DNA of 24,854 nt. It comes from a virus. The notes under the pieces are model-generated. The model was given only the letters and a program-made list of their open reading frames with translations, was not told the origin of the DNA and did no database searches. The translations under genes and the position numbers were made by a program. The stretch spans positions 1 to 24,854 of the IMG/VR virus record IMGVR_UViG_3300029309_000116; one strand, 5' to 3'. Positions 22,195 to 24,854 of the stretch are shown here, piece after piece (the first letter of the stretch is position 1; each line of letters begins with the position of its first letter).

Positions 22195-22233
22195 GGACAT
22201 TCAAAACAAGCTAGGTTTTCATCACCAGCAATA

Positions 22234-22508
22234 GGCCCGAACACACTCAAAAGGTGTAGCCAACAAACGATGACGGATGGACACATGACATCTCCGTGGG
22301 TGGTACAGACCACAATGCACTAGCAGTGCGCCTACATACCTGACCTACCCTAACGCTTATTCCGATTGCAGGGTCAAACCAAGGCGAGAGTATTGGGTAG
22401 GTCGGAGAGTGCCAGGACAGGGGTGGAGTGTAACTATCGGCAGCGGTAGTGTATGCCATGCACAAAGCCCCTATTCTTTAATCAATAACTAAACCAAGGG
22501 GTGACACA
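22234..22508 (+). promoter_or_regulatory. Self-complementary leader before the rightward genes, possible RNA switch
   Basis: Several inverted repeats nest here: GTGGT/ACCAC (22300-22313), GCACT/AGTGC (22317-22329), and a long stem CTGACCTACCC/GGGTAGGTCGG (22340-22350 with 22395-22405) enclosing a smaller stem near 22354-22358/22382-22386. CCCCT at 22468-22472 can pair with the ribosome-binding AGGGG at 22497-22501. It can pair equally well with an upstream AGGGG at 22419-22423. That gives two exclusive folds, one hiding and one freeing the start of the 22509 gene. No known RNA class is recognised. Confidence 0.4.
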
Positions 22509-23108
22509 ATGAGTGTTGAAAATATTCTTGCCACATATAAGATGGCAACACCGGAAGAAAAGCGTGATGGTATTGTGTGGTACGCAGACGCATTGCGAGA
22601 CTGTACACGCATTGCGCTTGATACATGCGTTCCATTGCACATTGTTGTTGGTGTGGTGGCAAGCCTATCACCTAATAACAAGTGGGAACGCAACATTATA
22701 AATGCAAAAAATTTAATCCATGCCCATGTAAATGGGGATGGCATGGATAGCATCAAGGTATCCACATACCACAAGATGAAACAAAAAGCGTGGTCAATAC
22801 TAGAGGCAATGCCTGACCACGATGGCGTCATTGACATACTCAATGGGCAAAAGATTGTTTCATTCTATCGCAACATTGTGGGTGATGATACGTGTACCAT
22901 TGATGGACACGCACGTAATATCGCATATGCTGAACGTGTAGGATTGACAGACGATAAGACCAATATCGGTGTCAAAGAATATAGGACACTACAGGCAGAG
23001 TATGTTCAGGCCGCGAAACGTACAAGAGTTAATGGTCGAGCATTAAAAGCATTTGAATTACAAGCCATCACATGGGTGACATGGCGTAGAATACACAACA
23101 TCAAGTGA
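22509..23108 (+). CDS. First rightward gene, unassigned phage protein (DUF7178-like pattern)
   Basis: The protein has 199 residues. AGGGG lies eight bases before the ATG. Motifs seen are VVASLSPNNKWERNIINAKN (48-67), then ILNGQKIVSFYRNIVGDD, TCTIDGHARNIAYAE and a C-terminal ELQAITWVTWRR. The chain of SP..KWE.N, NG.K..SFY.NI and T.DGHA reminds me of a phage family listed as DUF7178, and loosely of helix-hairpin-helix DNA glycosylase folds. Both comparisons are from memory and uncertain. A DNA-acting enzyme of the early region is therefore possible. The gene sits behind the structured leader. Confidence 0.7.
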   Translation: MSVENILATYKMATPEEKRDGIVWYADALRDCTRIALDTCVPLHIVVGVVASLSPNNKWERNIINAKNLIHAHVNGDGMDSIKVSTYHKMKQKAWSILEAMPDHDGVIDILNGQKIVSFYRNIVGDDTCTIDGHARNIAYAERVGLTDDKTNIGVKEYRTLQAEYVQAAKRTRVNGRALKAFELQAITWVTWRRIHNIK

Positions 23109-23117
23109 GGTGACATA

Positions 23118-23297
23118 ATGAACACGTTAAAGTTTGAACGCAAAGAAAATTGGGGTGAGATTAGGTTCTACCCTAAATGCGATAAATCCAGGTTTCTTGC
23201 GGATTTGTGTGGACGCAAGATATTCTATCGATACGAAGTGCTTGACATTAGAGACAAGCTAGGGTATGAGATAGAACTTACTAACACCACACTGTAA
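23118..23297 (+). CDS. Small protein of unknown function
   Basis: The protein has 59 residues. GAGG lies seven bases before the ATG at 23118, nine bases after the previous stop. It is a charged mixed alpha/beta peptide (MNTLKFERKENWGEIRFYPK, RKIFYRYEVLDIRDKLGYEI). No motif is recognised. The good ribosome-binding site, tight spacing and same strand as its neighbours support it as a real gene. Confidence 0.65.
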   Translation: MNTLKFERKENWGEIRFYPKCDKSRFLADLCGRKIFYRYEVLDIRDKLGYEIELTNTTL

Positions 23298-23318
23298 CCA
23301 ATATGAGGAGACTAAACC

Positions 23319-23552
23319 ATGTTTAAGACTGTATTCACAAAGAAGGTATCAGGTATCACACGCAACCATGTAGGTGTGGAAAATCTGCAAGCCAGACGCA
23401 CCACCAATCGGTATGGTCGCAAGGGTACTATGTTAAGCAAGCGAGTAACCAAGTCACTACTTGCTGTATCACGTGTTGACCAAGGTGGTACTGTAATCAA
23501 TGGCAAAGAATACAAGGGTGGTCAATTCTGCCCACGCCAGAACATTGCGTAA
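23319..23552 (+). CDS. Small basic protein of unknown function
   Basis: The protein has 77 residues. GAGGAG lies eight bases before the ATG. The sequence is basic (KKVSGITRNHVGVENLQARR, YGRKGTMLSKRVTKSLL) and ends KEYKGGQFCPRQNIA. No domain is recognised. The last 53 bases overlap the next gene in another frame. The strong ribosome-binding site makes it the best supported of the three overlapping small genes here. Confidence 0.6.
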   Translation: MFKTVFTKKVSGITRNHVGVENLQARRTTNRYGRKGTMLSKRVTKSLLAVSRVDQGGTVINGKEYKGGQFCPRQNIA

Positions 23553-23715
23553 ACTTACCAGAATAAATCCGGTAGCAAAGGCACTTGCCTTGTCACGACG
23601 TAGGGCAAGTGTCGTACCGGATAAGACAAAATACAACAGAAAGCGAGACAAGAAAGATGTCGAAAAAAATACTTACATATCGCAAGCCAGTAAGGGTCAA
23701 GGCGATAGCGAATAA
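23500..23715 (+). CDS. Small basic protein with NPVAKAL motif
   Basis: The protein has 71 residues. The core RINPVAKALALSRRRASVVP followed by DKTKYNRKRDKKD matches a short phage protein pattern (NPVAK, then a Lys/Arg-rich DK.KY.R) that I recognise from several phages, with no function. The start at 23500 has only a distant GGTGG, so the true start could differ. It overlaps the gene before by 53 bases and the gene after by 59. Overlaps this long are unusual, so one of the frames may not be used. Confidence 0.5.
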   Translation: MAKNTRVVNSAHARTLRKLTRINPVAKALALSRRRASVVPDKTKYNRKRDKKDVEKNTYISQASKGQGDSE

Positions 23716-23791
23716 ACGCAGGAAGCCTGTGGCAGCCATGCGTAAACAACAGCGACAGAACAAACAACAACGACAGAAAATGGGGTACTAG
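23657..23791 (+). CDS. Very small Lys/Arg/Gln-rich protein
   Basis: The protein has 44 residues. AAGAAAG directly precedes the ATG. It is extremely basic (YRKPVRVKAIANKRRKPVAA, MRKQQRQNKQQRQKMGY) with no acidic residue. It overlaps the NPVAK gene by 59 bases and ends three bases before the next ATG. A longer frame from 23585 adds residues with no supporting ribosome-binding site. Translation is plausible but not proved. Confidence 0.45.
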   Translation: MSKKILTYRKPVRVKAIANKRRKPVAAMRKQQRQNKQQRQKMGY

Positions 23792-23794
23792 ATT

Positions 23795-24160
23795 ATGAAC
23801 AGAGCAACAGCAAAAGCATTACGCGACAAACTCAATTCAATTCTTGAAGAGCATGGTATTGAGGGGTATGAGATACACGCAGGTAATGCGTCATTCGATG
23901 ACACACAAGTTACCTTTAAGGTTGAGGTTCGTGAGCAAGGTGCTGGTTCACCAGAAGAACGTGACCTAGAAACTTTTGCCAACATATCTGACATAGACAC
24001 AAACAAGATTGCCAACCAGCAGGGTAAGACATTCTCACTTGTTGGGTACAAGACTAGGGCAAGGAAGAACCCTTGGATTGTGCAGGATATGAAGTCGGGT
24101 ACAAAGTATGTAATCAATGACATGACAGCCAAGCGTTGGTTCGGAAAGGATGTTGCGTAA
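23795..24160 (+). CDS. Phage hypothetical protein of the early region
   Basis: The protein has 121 residues. It starts with a helix (NRATAKALRDKLNSILEEHG), then strands with YEIHAGNASFDDTQVTFKVE, and a C-terminal region QGKTFSLVGYKTRARKNPWI followed by GTKYVINDM. Proteins with this pattern (a helix, an AGN..F....TFK.E strand pair, then VGYK.R..K.P) are widespread in phages and have no known role. GGGG lies nine bases upstream of the ATG. The stop overlaps the methyltransferase start as TAATG. Confidence 0.7.
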   Translation: MNRATAKALRDKLNSILEEHGIEGYEIHAGNASFDDTQVTFKVEVREQGAGSPEERDLETFANISDIDTNKIANQQGKTFSLVGYKTRARKNPWIVQDMKSGTKYVINDMTAKRWFGKDVA

Positions 24161-24854
24161 TGAATGTATTATCATTGTTCGATGGTATGTCGTGCGGTCA
24201 AATCGCACTACAGAAGTCAGGATTCCAGGTTGACAAATATTTTGCCAGCGAGATAGACAAGTACGCTATCAAGGTGGCAAAGGCTAACTATCCTGACATG
24301 GTACATCTAGGTGATGTGCAGGATGTCAAGGCAGATGACTTGCCACAGATTGACCTACTGATTGGTGGCAGTCCATGCCAAGGCTTTAGCTTTGCTGGCA
24401 AGCAACTTAACTTTGATGACCCACGCAGTAAATTGTTTTGGGAATATGTGCGGCTGCTCAAAGAGTGTAAGCCAAAGTATTTCCTTTTGGAAAATGTCAA
24501 GATGAAACAGCAGTCGATGGATGTTATTACTGAGGCACTAGGTGTCGAACCCATATTCATCAACAGTAGACTAGTGTCTGCACAGAATAGGCAACGCTAC
24601 TACTGGACAAACATTCCGGTGGACAAGTTGCCTGACGACAAGGACATCATGCTCAAGGATGTACTAGAGGATGGTCATGTTGACAGAGACAAGGCACATT
24701 GTATTGACGCCAACTATTTCAAGGGTGGCAATCTCAAGTCATACTTTGAGAAGCACAGACGACAGCTAGTGTTCAGCGAAGACGGCTTGTGTCATGTGGG
24801 TGATGCTGACCTCAAGGGTCATGGCTACAATCGCAGGGTGTATCACCCTGATGG
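24160..24854 (+). CDS. DNA cytosine-5 methyltransferase (partial, C-terminus beyond right edge)
   Basis: 231 residues are visible. Motif I is LFDGMSCGQIAL (6-17), which binds S-adenosylmethionine. Motif IV is GGSPCQGFS (69-77) with catalytic Cys73. Motif VI is ENVK (111-114), and motif VIII is QNRQRYYW (142-149). The single-domain start and FDGMSCG form resemble Dnmt3/Dcm-like phage enzymes. It transfers a methyl group to C5 of cytosine in a short target. The target domain and motifs IX-X begin in the visible C-terminal part or lie beyond the edge. The start overlaps the previous stop as TAATG. No restriction enzyme is visible beside it. It could protect phage DNA from host cleavage. Confidence 0.92.
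   Translation, partial: MNVLSLFDGMSCGQIALQKSGFQVDKYFASEIDKYAIKVAKANYPDMVHLGDVQDVKADDLPQIDLLIGGSPCQGFSFAGKQLNFDDPRSKLFWEYVRLLKECKPKYFLLENVKMKQQSMDVITEALGVEPIFINSRLVSAQNRQRYYWTNIPVDKLPDDKDIMLKDVLEDGHVDRDKAHCIDANYFKGGNLKSYFEKHRRQLVFSEDGLCHVGDADLKGHGYNRRVYHPD

Larger units (their letters stand above)
21318..22508. other. 1.2-kb divergent intergenic control region
   Basis: No convincing gene lies here. The left part is AT-rich, with a leftward promoter and short repeats. The middle (21628-21733) has a palindrome and a GC-rich hairpin. The right part has purine-rich repeats and a self-complementary leader before the rightward genes. The long gene-free stretch between divergent arms, in a genome with almost no other gaps, suggests transcription control and possibly a replication origin. 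Confidence 0.7.

Noticed and set aside
22234-22508. Leader considered as tmRNA, RNase P RNA or a tRNA
   Set aside because: No TpsiC-like loop, CCA end or known conserved core could be found.
22247-22843. Minus-strand frames opposite the leader and the first rightward gene
   Set aside because: They oppose a well-supported rightward gene and a base-paired leader, with Ser/Pro/Thr-rich sequence typical of antisense frames.
23788-24132. Minus-strand frame opposite the 23795-24160 gene
   Set aside because: Antisense shadow. The plus frame has coupled neighbours and a recognised phage pattern.
1-24854. CRISPR array, tRNA genes, insertion sequences or integrase
   Set aside because: No regular repeat-spacer series, cloverleaf, transposase or integrase motif was seen on either strand.

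Overview
This window is best read as a segment of a tailed double-stranded DNA bacteriophage genome, most likely a marine podovirus-like phage. The order terminase, portal, scaffold, capsid, head-tail adaptor, tail nozzle, tail fibre is contiguous. No tape-measure, tail-tube or sheath gene lies between capsid and fibre. Many of the small proteins (Lys/Gly-rich peptides, a protein with the DDIPAQLSEGEFVFPADVV block, the 3-TM holin) are of types I associate with marine phage sequences. The host cannot be named from the sequence. No ribosomal, tRNA or clearly cellular genes were seen.

The layout is divergent. Bases 21317 to 1 are one long leftward (minus-strand) block of about 26 tightly packed genes. 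In transcription order it holds small cysteine-bearing and basic proteins (21317-18109, including a SET-domain protein and a virion-like beta protein), a Rieske-type oxygenase (18108-17029) and a membrane-anchored protein, then lysis genes (two holin-like proteins and a T4-type lysozyme, 16097-14968). Packaging genes follow (TerS-like, an HTH protein, TerL, 14968-12558), then a small secreted protein, the portal and an 891-residue virion protein. The block ends with scaffold, 2OG-Fe(II) oxygenase, capsid, decoration protein, adaptor, nozzle and a repeat-built tail fibre that runs off the left edge. Most junctions are TAATG, TGATG, TAGTG or ATGA overlaps, which suggests translational coupling.

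About 1.2 kb (21318-22508) between the two arms holds no convincing gene. It contains a strong leftward promoter (TTGACA-17-TATAAC), short AT-rich direct repeats, a 14-bp palindrome and a GC-rich hairpin. Further right are four AGAGAC repeats and a densely self-complementary leader in front of the first rightward gene. In that leader one CCCCT can pair either with the ribosome-binding site or with an upstream copy of it.

The right arm (22509 to the edge) reads rightward and looks like the early/replication side. It has one unassigned conserved-looking protein, several small basic or unknown proteins and the first two thirds or so of a DNA cytosine-5 methyltransferase that runs off the right edge.

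Two additional internal leftward promoters are visible, before scaffold and before capsid, and a rho-independent terminator lies after the decoration gene. The capsid plus decoration genes therefore form a promoter-to-terminator cassette, as expected for proteins needed in hundreds of copies. The most unusual contents are a phage Rieske-type oxygenase with a ruined iron-sulphur site but a kept mononuclear iron site, a SET-domain protein, the switch-like leader, and three small secreted two-cysteine proteins scattered through the late block.
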